This document shows positions 46,201 to 57,808 of a stretch of DNA of 64,000 bases, in pieces (position 1 is the stretch's first letter; the number at the start of each line of letters is the position of its first letter). The notes under the pieces were generated by a model. The model did not search any database. It was not told the DNA's origin and saw only the letters and a program-made list of their open reading frames with translations. Both the position numbers and the translations under genes were made by a program. This stretch comes from Costus lasius (Eukaryota > Streptophyta > Magnoliopsida > Zingiberales > Costaceae), in NCBI GenBank assembly GCA_027563935.2, contig CM050449.1, positions 59,103,949 through 59,167,948 of the forward strand, read 5' to 3'.

Positions 46201-47599
46201 GGAAAGATATTACATGCGGTCCTTGGTCCGACACTAGACCTCTCACAAAAATCCTACTCCCATCTAGCAGATTTAAAGTGATTACTTTCTCAAAGCAATC
46301 CACAGTAGCATGATGTGAAGACAACCAATCCATTCCTAAGATGACATCATAATCTTGCATGTCTAAGAGGATTAGATCTACCAGAAACTCATAACCCTCT
46401 ACATGCACTACACAATCAGCACAAACAGTATCTGTAGATAATGACTTTCCTAAGGGAGTACTGACAGACACAACATAATCTAGCATCTTAGGTACAACAG
46501 ATAAACATGCAGCAAATCTAACAGATACAAAAGACAGATTTGCACCAGGGTCAAATAGAATGCGAGCTAACTGATCGAATACAAATAAGGTACCTTCCAC
46601 AACGGATCGGGAAGCTCGTGTATCCTTCTCAGCCACAGCATAAACTCGTGTCTGGACTGTAGGCTTCTCTGCGCCTCTATTCTGTATCTCAGGCTCTTTG
46701 CAGTCCTTGACCAGGTGCCCTGGTTTCTTACACCTGAAGCATACACCATTCCTCTTATGACAGTCTTTCACTAGATGTCCCTTGAGCCCACAATAATTAC
46801 AAGTCCGGCCCTCTGTGATACTGTTTCTTACATCTCTGACATCCCTGAACTGCTGCAGTGCATCCCTGGACTGCTGCGGTGCCTTGTAAGAGTAAGGCTT
46901 ATACCTGCTCTTTTTGTGGTCCTTATGTTTAGGGTACTTCTTACCCTTGCCGCCACTACCATACTGAGGAACTGCCGCCTCAGCTGCAGGAACCACTGTC
47001 ACGGCAACATGAGAACTCCTCTCAGCTATGTATCTCTCAATGGTGCGTGCTCGCCCAACAGTCTCAACATAGGTCTCTAAGTGCTGAGCACCAACCTGCT
47101 CTCTAATGTCCCATCTGAGACCTCTGAGAAACTTGGTAGCTCTCCTCTTTTCAGTGTTTATCAGGTGAGGAGCATACTTTCCCAACTTAGTGAACTGCAA
47201 CTCATACTGGTCCACTGTCATATCACCCTGCTCCAGGTGAATAAATGCCACCTCTCGGTCCTCCACCAAACTATCAGGGAAGTACTTCTCGTTAAATCGA
47301 GACAAGAAGTAAGGCCAATCTACAGTCTCATGTCTTTCTTCGGCAAGTCTCACCACGCCCTTCCACCACTCATCTGCGTCCCCACGCATCATATAGGTGG
47401 TCAGACATAACTTATCCTCATCTGAGCAGCGCATGACTTGGAAAATCTTTTCCAAGCACAACTGCCAGTTCTCAGCAGTACTGGATTCTGAGCCTCCATA
47501 AAAAGAACTAGGACCCAGTTTCTGGAATTCACTCACAAGTGAAGCATAGCGCCATCTTAAATTCCTACACACACATTCCATAGTCAGGAATGCAAACAT
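43226..47599 (-). pseudogene. Gypsy-I Gag-Pol, single nonsense codon in integrase
   Basis: 1457 codons in one frame with one stop at 43966-43964 (CAG to TAG). Gag has two CCHC knuckles (residues 267-280 and 287-300). Protease reads FDPGA at D350 where D-S/T-G is usual. RT has FIDD; the integrase zinc finger ends CLTCQ. The stop falls directly before the TE holding the catalytic glutamate, so the truncated integrase would be inactive. Downstream (43930-43226) is the end of integrase with its GPF motif and a C-terminal region. That region resembles a Tekay chromodomain but seems to lack the core between KV and CETEADM, including the Trp expected in the middle. Confidence 0.92.
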
Positions 47600-47666
47600 A
47601 AACCTATCAGATGTCTAGCAATACACAAACATATTTTCCCCCGAACTAAGTTTTAGCTAGCCAACT

Positions 47667-47678
47667 CCTCTGATACCA
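47667..47678 (-). promoter_or_regulatory. Primer-binding site of gypsy-I
   Basis: The minus strand reads TGGTATCAGAGG, three bases from the 5' LTR; initiator tRNA-Met type with the last base differing from the copia sites. Confidence 0.88.
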
Positions 47679-47681
47679 TTC

Positions 47682-48882
47682 TGTTACATCCCGTTATGCT
47701 AACCCCAAACAAGCAACACAAATCACGAAAGAAACAGGATGTTATCATACAAGATCGATACATATGCTAGGTAAAACCCCGTTCAAAGTTTAAGTCATAT
47801 AAGAAAAGTTATCCAAAAATTTCGTAAAAATATTCATTACGTCCCTCATGATCCCTAGATTCATAATTTCAAGTTTTCCCCAATTTTAACTAGGAAATTT
47901 ACCGAATTACCCCTAGGTCAATTTCAGTCAACAGAAACTTTTATTTCTAAAAATTCCCAAAAAAATACAGTAGAATCCTCATATACCTAATTTCATGAAT
48001 ATCAAGTTTTCCCCAATTTTTACCCATGCATTTGGACGTAATTTCATGAAGAAGGGTCGAAATTCTCATCCAAGCCCTAACCTTCATGCAATTGAAAAAC
48101 TAAAGCTACATACAAGCTTAAACAAGGTCTAATTGATGATTAGAAGCCTTAAAAATGAAAAGCCCTAATTGTCATGCAACCTAGGGTTTCGAATTTTAGG
48201 GAAAAGCAAAGAAAACGTATACAACTTGCAATCAAGGTTCATGTCATGTTTCTAGGCATCAAACTTCTCTAAAACAAACAATACATCCAAAATTCATGAA
48301 CTAGGTGAAGGAGAAAATCCACTCACTTAGTTTCGGTTCTTCCCAAGCCTCACCCTTTGCGCCTTCCCTCACACCACCACGTCGCCGGAAACGTTCAAGG
48401 ACTCGCCGGAAGTCGCCCCAACACCACTCGCCGCCGGCCACCAAAGGAGGAGAAGAAGAAGAGAGAGCAAGCCACCACCTTCCCCAAGAACCGTGAGCAA
48501 TGAGCAAAGAGGAAAAACGTGAGCGAGAGGGTATGAGGGAAAAATCGTGAGTGAGAGGTGAGAAAATGGATCCCCTAAGGTTTTAGCTTTCTACCCATTA
48601 AGCCTCCAAGATCCAATAACCCTTTACTATAAGTTATTTTTCCACCTCACCTTTAACAAGAGCTCTTACCCTTTTCTAATAGAAAGACACCACTAGCCTA
48701 GTGGTGTGCAGCACACACTCTACGCCTTAAGTCGCGGGTTCGAATCCTCTCCGCGACACATTTTTACATAGTAGGAAAAAATGCACAAATCGATACATTA
48801 TCTCAAAGAAAACGTCCACATAAAAAATCAGATAATCAAAACTTTATTTTTCTTACCTGCTAATAAATTTCTGGATCTTACA
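47682..48882 (-). repeat. 5' LTR of gypsy-I
   Basis: 1201 bp, near-identical to 41996-43196. The tRNA-like boxes recur at 48694-48705 and 48737-48747. Followed by TSD GGGTC. Confidence 0.94.
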
Positions 48883-50210
48883 GGGTCGACACAAGTCAGT
48901 TAAGACTTGGTGCATGCAAGGGCACTGGATCTGACTAGATTGGATGAGTGGATCCCTATTGATGGACCGTTGTAAGGTTGTAGGGCATATAAGAAAATTA
49001 AAATTGAGGCCAATGGGGTTTTCAAAAATTTATTTTCTTATTGGATCACATGTTGATTGGATGCCATATGTTTGTTTATTTAATCTTATGTGGGCTGCCC
49101 ATGTTTAATGTGTGCTGTGCTGGGGCCTGCGTGCCTGGGATGTGATTGTAAATTATTTTATTTTTGTGATCTGCGAGTCACAGTTTAATTAATTTATAAT
49201 GTGAAATTGACCTGCGTGTCAATCTTGTCTAGATAGTTAAATTGTAATTTAATTAGACAAGAGCACAAAAGCACACATGGCAGAGGCGCATGCAGCACTG
49301 GCTTGACCAGGTGGGAGGTCTAGGGTTCGACCCTAGGACAGGCGCATTTACCTGGTGGGCGCACCTGAGCTGCAGTTGGCGCTTGGGCCCTGATTTGGGC
49401 CAGATGAGCAGCAAAAGACCCATGAAGAAAAGCTAGTGAAGACTTAAATGATATTAAGGTCTAACTTAGGCTTATGGGCTTTTACCACATAAGATCCATG
49501 CTTTCTTTTATTGTTTAAATATTAGAATTGCATGATTAGTTTATCTTCTGCTATCACCATAGGAATTGCATGATAGTGAAGAAGATAAAAGACCGTTAAA
49601 ATCCAACGATTAAATATCAAGCTCGTAAGCCTTCTGACGCGAAACCTCACTGTTCTGATTATCGTTGGAGCCGTGTGTACCCACTCAGTGGGCACGTCCA
49701 TGTATCTTCAGACTGTGCGGGATTACACCTGCGTGTTACAGAGAAGGGATTTATCGCTTCTCGTTGCTCAGCATAGCACGTGGTGGTCCAGGGAGTAGGT
49801 CGGGTCAGCTTGACCATGTAGGCTACATATATGGCGCATATGGTAGCACATGGAGGCAGCCATCTGTGGGGTCAGAGACTGTGTTGTACCAACTCAGTTG
49901 GCACAGTCTGCTGGATTGCCCAGATGAAGGGGAATCGCACGGGTTGGCGATTGGCAGGGACTGCCTACCAGAAATTAGTGCTTGTACTCTCTGTGCATCT
50001 TATCTCGCCTGAGCGGGACGCGGAGACCAAGTATGAAATCTGGATCCCATCTCACTAAAAGAGTGTTACTCTTTCGGGCTGTTTTGCTGGATTTTTCAGC
50101 CAGATAAAATAGTGAGAAAAGAATCTTTCTTAAGTCCTGGATTGATTCTAAACATTGATACTGACCTTGCTGTTCTTGCATTGTTGTAGATTCCTGCAGC
50201 AACGAACACC
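48883..50210 (+). other. Copia-D leader, second part
   Basis: Non-coding. It contains the hairpin array (49672-50017) with one base fewer in the bulge of hairpin 1, the extra TTCGA stem near 49318-49337, and the acceptor-like TTGTTGTAG ending at 50189. No gene is seen. Confidence 0.85.
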
Positions 50211-53200
50211 ATGAACTTCAATGTGCGATCCCTACTGGAAAGGGAGAAGTTTGCTGGGCCAAACTTCTCAGACTGGTTCGGACACCTTAAGATCGTTCTT
50301 AAGGCAGAGAGGAAACTGTATGTCCTCGAGACGGCAATACCGCCTCAACCCACTCCGAACGCCGCAAGGGCGGTTCGGGAAGCCTACGAAAAGCACGTCA
50401 ATGATAGCATTGATGTCGCTTGCCTGATGCTAGCGTCTATGATGCCACCGCTGCAGCGTCAGCATGAGGATATGTCGGCTATAGAGATTATAGTGAACCT
50501 CAAGATGCTATATGCTGCACAGGCGAGGACATAACGCTATAATCTGACAAAGCTTTTCTTTCAGAGCAAACTGGCTGAAGGGAGCCCAGTGGGAGCTCAC
50601 GTGCTCAAAATGATTGGGCACAAAGAAGCTCTAGAGAAACTGGGGCATACCATCAATCAGGAGCTTGCTGTAGATATTATTCTGCAGTCTCTCCCGCCCT
50701 CTTTCGATGCGTTCATTATTAACTTTAATATGAACAAAATCGATTGTACGCCGGCAGAGCTACTGAATATGCTCTTGACTACTGAGGAGACTCTGAAGGG
50801 AAAGCCTTCAACCTCTGTCTTAATGGTTCCTTCAAGGAACAAGAAGAAGGGGAAGAAGGGCAAGGCCCCTGTCAAGAGCTACAGCAAGGCTCTGAAGCAA
50901 AAGGTCAAGCGGTCCAAGGAATACAGATGTTTCCACTGTGGCCAGCTAGGTCACTGGAAAAAGGACTGTAAAGCGCTCCTAGGAGACAAGAAGGGAAGCA
51001 TCGCTTCTGGCTCAGGTATATTTGTGACTGAAGTCATGATATCTTCTTCTTCTATATCATGGGTGTTGGACACTGCATGTGGAGTTCACATTTGTTCAAA
51101 TGTATAGGAACTCAAGAGAAGAAGACAGGTGGGACAGCATGAGGTGGACCTACGAGTTGGAAACGGGGCACGGGTTGCTGCTGTTGCTGTAGGAGACTAT
51201 TTCATCTCTTTGCCATCTGGACTTGTATTAGAACTAAACAGTTGTTACTTTGTTCCCAGCATTACTAAGAATATTATCTCCATTCCTGCTCTTGTCAGGA
51301 AGGGTTTTTCCTTTGAATGCAATATTTCAAAGTGTGTTTTGTCTTTAGATAATATTGTTTATGCAACTGGTTCAATTAACAATGGCTTATTCATGTTGGA
51401 CATGGAATGTTCTATACACAACATTGATAATAAGAAAGCCAAGTATGCTGATGACAGCACCTTGCTATGGCATAGTCGTTTAGGCCATATTAACGAGAAA
51501 CGCATTAAGCGGTTGCATGATAATGGACTGCTGGGATCATTTTCCTATGAGGAGATTGATACATGCAAAGCTTGTTTAATGGGTAAAATGACGAAGTCAC
51601 CTTTTCCTCACAAAGGTCAAAGGGCTCAGGTTTGCTTGACCTTATACACAGTGATGATTTCAGTAGATATGGTTATGTCTATTTGTTGAGACATAAAAGT
51701 GAATCTTTTGACAAGTTCAAAGAGTTCAAGAACGAAGTACAAAATCAGCTAGGCCGAAATATCAAGGCACTTCGTTCTGATCGAGGTGGAGAATACCTAA
51801 GTCGAGAATTTAATGACTATCTAAAGGAGTGTGGGATTATCTCACAGCTCACTCCGCCAGGAACACCGCAATGGAATGGTGTGTCCGAGAGGAGGAACAG
51901 AACCCTACTTGATATGGTTCGTTCCATGATGAGTCAGGCTACTCTTCCTTACTCCTTTTGGGGATTTGCACTGGAGACAGCTGCAAAGGTACTAAACCGA
52001 GTGCCATCCAAGGCAGTTTCAAAGACCCCATATGAATTATGGTGTGGGAAACAGCCGAGCTTGACATTTATCAGGATCTGGGGCTGCGAGGCTTATGTTA
52101 AAAAGCTCGCCTCTGGGAAACTAGAGAGCAGATCTGACAAATGTATCTTTGTCGGTTACCCTAAGGAAACTAAGGGTTATTATTTCTACGATCCCAAAGA
52201 GAACAAGGTATTTGTTGCTCGGACGGCCATATTTCTTGAGAGGGAGTTTCTTCTCCAAGAGGCCAGTGGGAGAGAAATAAAGTTGGATGAGAATCCAGAG
52301 GAAGGACAAAGTGCTCAAGCACAGTTGGATGAGCCTGAGCCGGTAGAACAGGTTATTGAACAACCTGAGGCTCAGATATCACGGGAACCGCGAAGATCGG
52401 GAAGGATCCGTCGACAGCCTGAGCGCTATGACGGAGTCTACATCATTGATAATGATGAACCCCTCACTTATGCGGATGCGGTCAGTGGACCGGAGTCAGC
52501 GAGATGGCTTGAAGCTATGCGAGCCGAGATGGACTCCATGTCAGATAACCAAGTTTGGGATTTGGTTGATCCGCCTCCGGGAGTAATCCCTATAGGCTGT
52601 AAATGGATCTTCAGGAAGAAGATTGACATGGATGGTAATGTGGTTACCTATAAAGGCAGGCTAGTTGCGAAAGGTTTCAAACAAATCTACGGGATAGATT
52701 ATGATGAAACTTTCTCTCCTGTAGCCATGTTTAAGTCTATTCGGATTCTTTTCGCGATAGCAGCATATTACGATTATGAGATCTGGCAGATGGATGTGAA
52801 GACAGCTTTCCTGAATGGAAATCTGGATGAGGATGTGTATATGACACAACCAGAAGGTTTCACTAATCCATCAGATCGTCATAAAATATGCAAATTAAAG
52901 AAGTCTATTTATGGACTTAAACAAGCATCAAGAAGCTGGAATATTCGTTTTGATGAATCAATCAGTGAATTTGGTTTCATCAAGAACGAAGATGACCCGT
53001 GTGTATATAAGAGGTTTAGTGGGAGCGTGATTACTTTCCTAGTCCTCTACGTCGATGATATCTTGATCATTGGAAATGGCATTCCTGAAATGCATGCGGT
53101 TAAGGCATGGCTAAGGAAATGTTTCCAGATGAAAGATTTAGGAGAAGCAGCCTATGTATTAGGTGTGAAGATCTACAGGGATAGATCTAAGAGGCTTCTC

Positions 53201-54031
53201 GGGCTGTGCCAGAGTACTTACATCGATAAAGTCCTGGAAAGATTTCATTTAGAGAATTCTAAAAGAGGATATCTTCCAGTCAGACATGGTCTGAATCTTT
53301 CGAAGAGTCAGTGTCCGCAAACACAGACTGAGAAAGATGAAATGGACAATACGCCTTATGCTTCGGCTATTGGGTCCATAATGTATGCGATGTTGTGTAC
53401 TCGCCCTGACGTCGCTTACGGGTTAAGCGTGACTAGTCGGTTCCAAAGTAATCCAGGTATGGCGCACTGGATTGCAGTCAAGAACATTTTAAAATATCTG
53501 CGGAGGACCAAAGATATGTTCTTGATATATGGTGGTCAGGAAGAACTCAGTATAGAAGGATATACTGACGCTTCGTTCCAGTCTGACCAGGATGATTTCC
53601 GATCGCAATCAGGCTATGTTTTTAGCTTGAATGGTGGAGCAGTGGTGTGGAAGAGTTTCAAACAGTCAACTGTTGCTGATTCCACAACAGAAGCCGAGTA
53701 TGTTGCAGCCTCGGAAGCATCCAAGGAGGCAGTGTGGATTCGTAAGTTCGTGAGAGAACTTGGTGTCGTTCCTTCGAGTGCAGATCCTTTGGTTATCTTC
53801 TGTGATAACACTGGAGCAATAGCACAAGCAAAGGAACCACGGTCGCACCAGAAGTCCAAGCACATACAGAGACGGTTTCATTTGATCAGGGAGATCATTG
53901 ATCGTGGCGAGATCAAAGTGTGCAAGGTTCATACAGATGACAATCTGGCAGACCCGCTTACCAAGCCTCTGGCGCAGCAGAAGCATGAGAAGCACTGTAA
54001 TAATATGGGTTTGAGATTTCTCAACCATTAG
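50211..54031 (+). pseudogene. Copia-D Gag-Pol polyprotein with four lesions
   Basis: Same order as copia-B. Lesions: TAA at 50532-50534 (a Glu codon elsewhere); TAG at 51105-51107, shared with copia-A; loss of one base near 51626; and a 63-bp deletion near 51655 between two TGATG repeats. The deletion keeps frame but removes about 21 residues just after the first integrase aspartate. The frame from 51632 to 54031 is then open through RT (YVDD) and RNase H. One RT-region change reads GNGIP where others have GNDIP. It cannot encode a working polyprotein. Confidence 0.94.
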
Positions 54032-54051
54032 ATTAAGTGCAAGTGGGAGAT

Positions 54052-55742
54052 TGTTGGGGTATGCCCTTAAGGCTAATGTTTGAGGCCTTGGGATTGTAAA
54101 AGTATCATGTAATAAACTCTTGTGTTTATAAAGGCATGGTTATTATTCAGTTTGTTACCTTGTCTGCAGTAATAAGTGTACTTCTGAATAATGTCTCAAT
54201 GCTGTTCAGCTAGGCTGACATGCAGTAAAGTCCTTAGTCGATATATCTTGGTGAACATGAGACAGCCTTGATATGGTTAAGACTAATATGTGTTCTAATC
54301 TTATAGGATGCTTCGAGCATGGAATAAGATGTAGACTCATGGGTGCATTGGATGTACTGGACAGACCCTACTAGGATATTCAATTGCTTGTCACAATGTG
54401 AATAATCCTTGAATGTAACAAGTGGCACATTTCCTCTGACTTGAGATCACTTGTGTTTTCTAAATGATGATTGTCATTGTTTTGAGGTAGTTCAATATCA
54501 TTTGAAACATAATGATTATAGACTATCTTGGATAATGAGCTTGAGTCAGGTTAGGGCACTAGTGATAGATAAAGGATTGCCGTCTCCTTGTTTAAGGAGT
54601 GTGATGATCTAAAGGGGCCCCCTGGATGAGATGATTGAGAAAGTGTATGGCCATACCCAGGTGACTATGTTCATCTGATCTAATCATGCTCATCATATTG
54701 GAGTTACAAGCTTGACACGCTTGTCCAATAAGAACATCCAGTGGCAAAAGAAATATGCATGCCTTGTGAGTTGATTCACACTTGTGCTGTGGTTTGTGTG
54801 TAGTCTTGGAAGACTCCTTTCTTTCTATCGGGAGACAGTGATGTGTTGCTAGATACCTCTCACTGATCGTGATGACGTAAGTTATTGTTACCGACATTGA
54901 AGGAAACCCTCAGGGTCGCACAATTTGATGATATGGCTTACTTAAGTCAGATCGTGTGGACTGAATTGTTTGGGTTCAGTTTAAAGGGATTTAATCTCTA
55001 ATTATAAGTGAGATCTAGTCTGATCATGTTTGATTGATTAGGGCTTCAGATCGGTAAGCTTCGATTGAGAGAATAGATGCTAGATCGGTGAGATCAGAAG
55101 CGTCAAGAGATCAACGGTCAGATCAAGAATCTTAGGGTTCAATTGTGATCTAGGCTAAGTCGCTTGGTTTATTTGGTCATTGAGCCAAATGAAATTGAAC
55201 CGGCTCATGGGTTGAGCGCATGGTTCAAAGAGAAGAGGTAAATGCGGTTTGTTCATGATCGCATGAACGCATGAACTTATGGTTTTGCTATTTTTGGAAG
55301 ATGCGTTTCCAAGATAGAAAAACGCCTCCACGTTCATGAGTTGCATTACACTCTTGCTCGCATCTCGCTCTCTCGTCGCCTCAAGCATTCATCTTGCGTA
55401 GTGAAGGTGGACGAAAGTAGGAGCAAGAAATCGCCAAGCAAAGAAGGTCTCCTTCCCTTCCATTCAACAAGCACTTCTTGGAGCCTTGCTAGCACAAGGA
55501 GCACCAAGGAAAAGTAGGCGACATCAATTGTGTGCGTCACCTTTGGAGGAGATCTCTCTTGCTCTCTCCTTCTAAGACACCATCCAAGAGATGGCGATGG
55601 TATGGATCCTTCTCTTGTTATTTCTAATGTGTGAAAGTTGATCATATGCGATATTAAGATCTCTTGAAACCCTAGCTTCCGTGCGAAATTTATACATGCG
55701 CCACCAATAGGGTTTCGCCCCCCTCTTGAAAGGGGTCCTTCA
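54052..55742 (+). repeat. 3' LTR of copia-D
   Basis: 1691 bp, same length as its partner; U5 motif ATGGCGATG then GTATGG at 55591-55605. Followed by TSD TATTG. Confidence 0.94.
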
Positions 55743-56189
55743 TATTGAACTACCTCAAAACAATGACAATCATCATTTAGAAACACAAGTGATCTCAAGT
55801 CAGAGGACATGTGCCACTTGTTGCATACAAGGATTATTCACATTGTGACAAGCAATTGAATATCCTAGTAGGGTCTGTCCAGTACATCCAATGTACCCAT
55901 GAGTCTACATCTTATTCCATGCTCGAAGCATCCTATAAGATTAGAACACATATTAGTCTCAATCATATCAAGGCTGTCTCATGTTTACCAAGATATCTCG
56001 ACTAAGGACAATACAGCATGTCAGCCTAGCTAAACAGCATTGAGACATTATTCAGAAGTACACTTATTGGAGTAGACAATGTAACAAACTGAATAACAAC
56101 CATTGCCTTTATAAACATAAAAGTTTATATACATGAAACTGATACAATCCCAAGGCCTCAAACATTAGCCTTAAGGGCATACCCCAACA
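55743..56189 (-). repeat. 5' LTR of copia-C, piece 3 of 3
   Basis: This final part of the C LTR ends with minus-strand TGTTGGGG at 56189. It is followed by the TSD GAAAG (56190-56194) and E leader sequence. Confidence 0.94.
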
Positions 56190-57808
56190 GAAAGCAGATT
56201 AGTACTACTTCGAATCATTTAATCTGGACTTACATTAAATGATTATGGCTCCCACTATTTTAATCGAATTGACAACCCACAAAGTCAATTGAGAAATCTG
56301 AGATTTCTTAGTGAGATGGGATCCCTATTCCACATGAGGCTTCGCATCCCACTAGGGTGGGATGAGATGCACAAAGTGACTCATGCTTCGTAAGGTAGGC
56401 ACGCCGGCCGATTGCCCCCAGGGCAATTCCCCTTCTCAAGATAGTTCAAGCATTTCGTGCCCAGCTTGAGCTGGAACAACACAAAACCCTAACCTCTCGA
56501 GGCTGCCTCTAGAATTCCATCATGTGGCCACCACATATGAAATCTAGTCAAGTCTGTCCTGACCGTTATGCCCAGGGCCAACGAGCTTCCTTGCTAGGGC
56601 ACGTCCAGGATTTTGACTGGACTCAGGAAACCATCGCCACCACACGCCTTCTAAAGATAAGTGGGTGTGTCCCACTAGGGTGGGAAACAGTGCACAACAC
56701 CACTGATCAATAGCATGACGAGGGCTACGCGTCAGAAGGCAACAAACTCGATATTATTTTGAGGGTTTTTGAGGTCTCATCATCTCAGTTTTATCTTTTG
56801 TCTAACATTACAGGCATACAATCCTATAGTGATAACAAAATGATAAAACACATCTAGGCATGCTTTAACAGATATCAAAAGCAGTAAACAAGCGATGTGG
56901 TCATAGCCTAATCAACACATTAAACCATCACATGCCAAAGGATGTTCAATGCTTGACCTAGGTGACAAGCCCCAACAAGACCTAACCTAGCCGCCACCAA
57001 GCTTTATCTTCAAGTGCGGCTTCAAGGTCCTCCAGATCAAGGCAAAGCACACAAACCCAAGGGTTTGGCTCCTCCATGCATGATGCGCCATCATGCTTGT
57101 GCCAAGAGGGATAGCTCACGAACCCTACGGTTCGGCCAAGCCCTTACTTGCGCCACCAAGCAAGATGCGCCATCATGGTTGATGCGCCAAGATGTAAGCT
57201 TCAAGAGGCATGCTCCCTTAATCTTCTTTGTGCATTTACAAAACAAAAAGAAAAAGCGGCACGTAGGCCTCACACAGAATACATCACAGGCATACAAGGG
57301 GCTTGACTATGACCACAACATGATGCACAATCATCTCATGCTTTTCTATATGCTCAAGAAAACATAAAACTTTAGTTTTAGTTTCTTAGAAAACATGTCT
57401 TTCAACCTCAATGTCCGTTCGCAAATATAGGACTTTTCGTTTCTCTCAGGAGTCCACAAGTGATGCATGCATGCTCCAAGCACGCTTGCCGTCTACCCTT
57501 GCAATCCTTAATCTGCCAAGATTAGGACAACCATATGCCCATAATCTTCGACAAGTCCCACACAGTAGGACTATCCTACATGCGTGGGGAGAAACTAATC
57601 CTCTCACATATGGGTCTAACCCACCATGTGAAGAAAGCGAAAAACCAAAGAGATCGAATAGATGTTAGGAACGAAAAACTTACAATTTTTCTTACTTAGA
57701 AAAATTCATGCGCATATGCAATTTTTCAAAAAATTCAGATGGCATGTGAGCATACAATAAAAGCATAAAACACCGTTCGAGTTCGCAAGATGGCTCTGAT
57801 ACCACAGT
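56190..57808 (-). other. Copia-E leader with PBS and diverged hairpin array
   Basis: Homology to the A-D leaders is patchy: a block near 56320-56380 and the GCCTTCTGACGCG block near 56725. Hairpins recur at matching spacing: 56665-56700 (TCCCAC/GTGGGA), 56457-56482 (CCAGCT/AGCTGG), 56411-56427 (ATTGCCC/GGGCAAT) and 56345-56364 (CATCCCAC/GTGGGATG). PBS is at 57793-57804. The remaining 56900-57790 is AT-rich and shows nothing I can name. Confidence 0.75.

Larger units (their letters stand above)
41996..48882 (-). mobile_element. Gypsy-I, Tekay/Del-like Ty3/gypsy element, full length
   Basis: 6887 bp on the minus strand with two 1201-bp LTRs (41996-43196 and 47682-48882) and TSD GGGTC (41991-41995 and 48883-48887). 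I see about six substitutions between the LTRs (about 0.5%). LTR ends are TGTAAGATCC...GATGTAACA. The polypurine tract AAGGAGGGAGGAA adjoins the 3' LTR. Tekay/Del assignment rests on the RT and C-terminal sequence style and is tentative. Confidence 0.93.
39812..55742 (+). mobile_element. Copia-D, element with defective polyprotein
   Basis: D has 5' LTR 39812-41502 and 3' LTR 54052-55742, both 1691 bp, and TSD TATTG (39807-39811 and 55743-55747). By eye about 14 differences separate its LTRs (about 0.8%). Gypsy element I lies in its leader. D sits in the 5' LTR of C, so it cannot be older than C (about 0.7% by the same crude count). Confidence 0.95.
13735..56189 (-). mobile_element. Copia-C, full-length Ty1/copia element split by two insertions
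   Basis: C has a 3' LTR (13735-15434), internal region (15435-21098) and a 5' LTR broken into 21099-22139, 39595-39811 and 55748-56189. Those three pieces add to exactly 1700 bp, the length of the intact 3' LTR. TSD is GAAAG on both sides. By eye the two LTRs differ at roughly a dozen positions (about 0.7%). B and D both inserted into its 5' LTR, at different points. Confidence 0.95.

Noticed and set aside
57014..57367. 117-codon frame in the E leader
   Set aside because: Low-complexity composition, no domain, and opposite to the direction of E. Probably chance.
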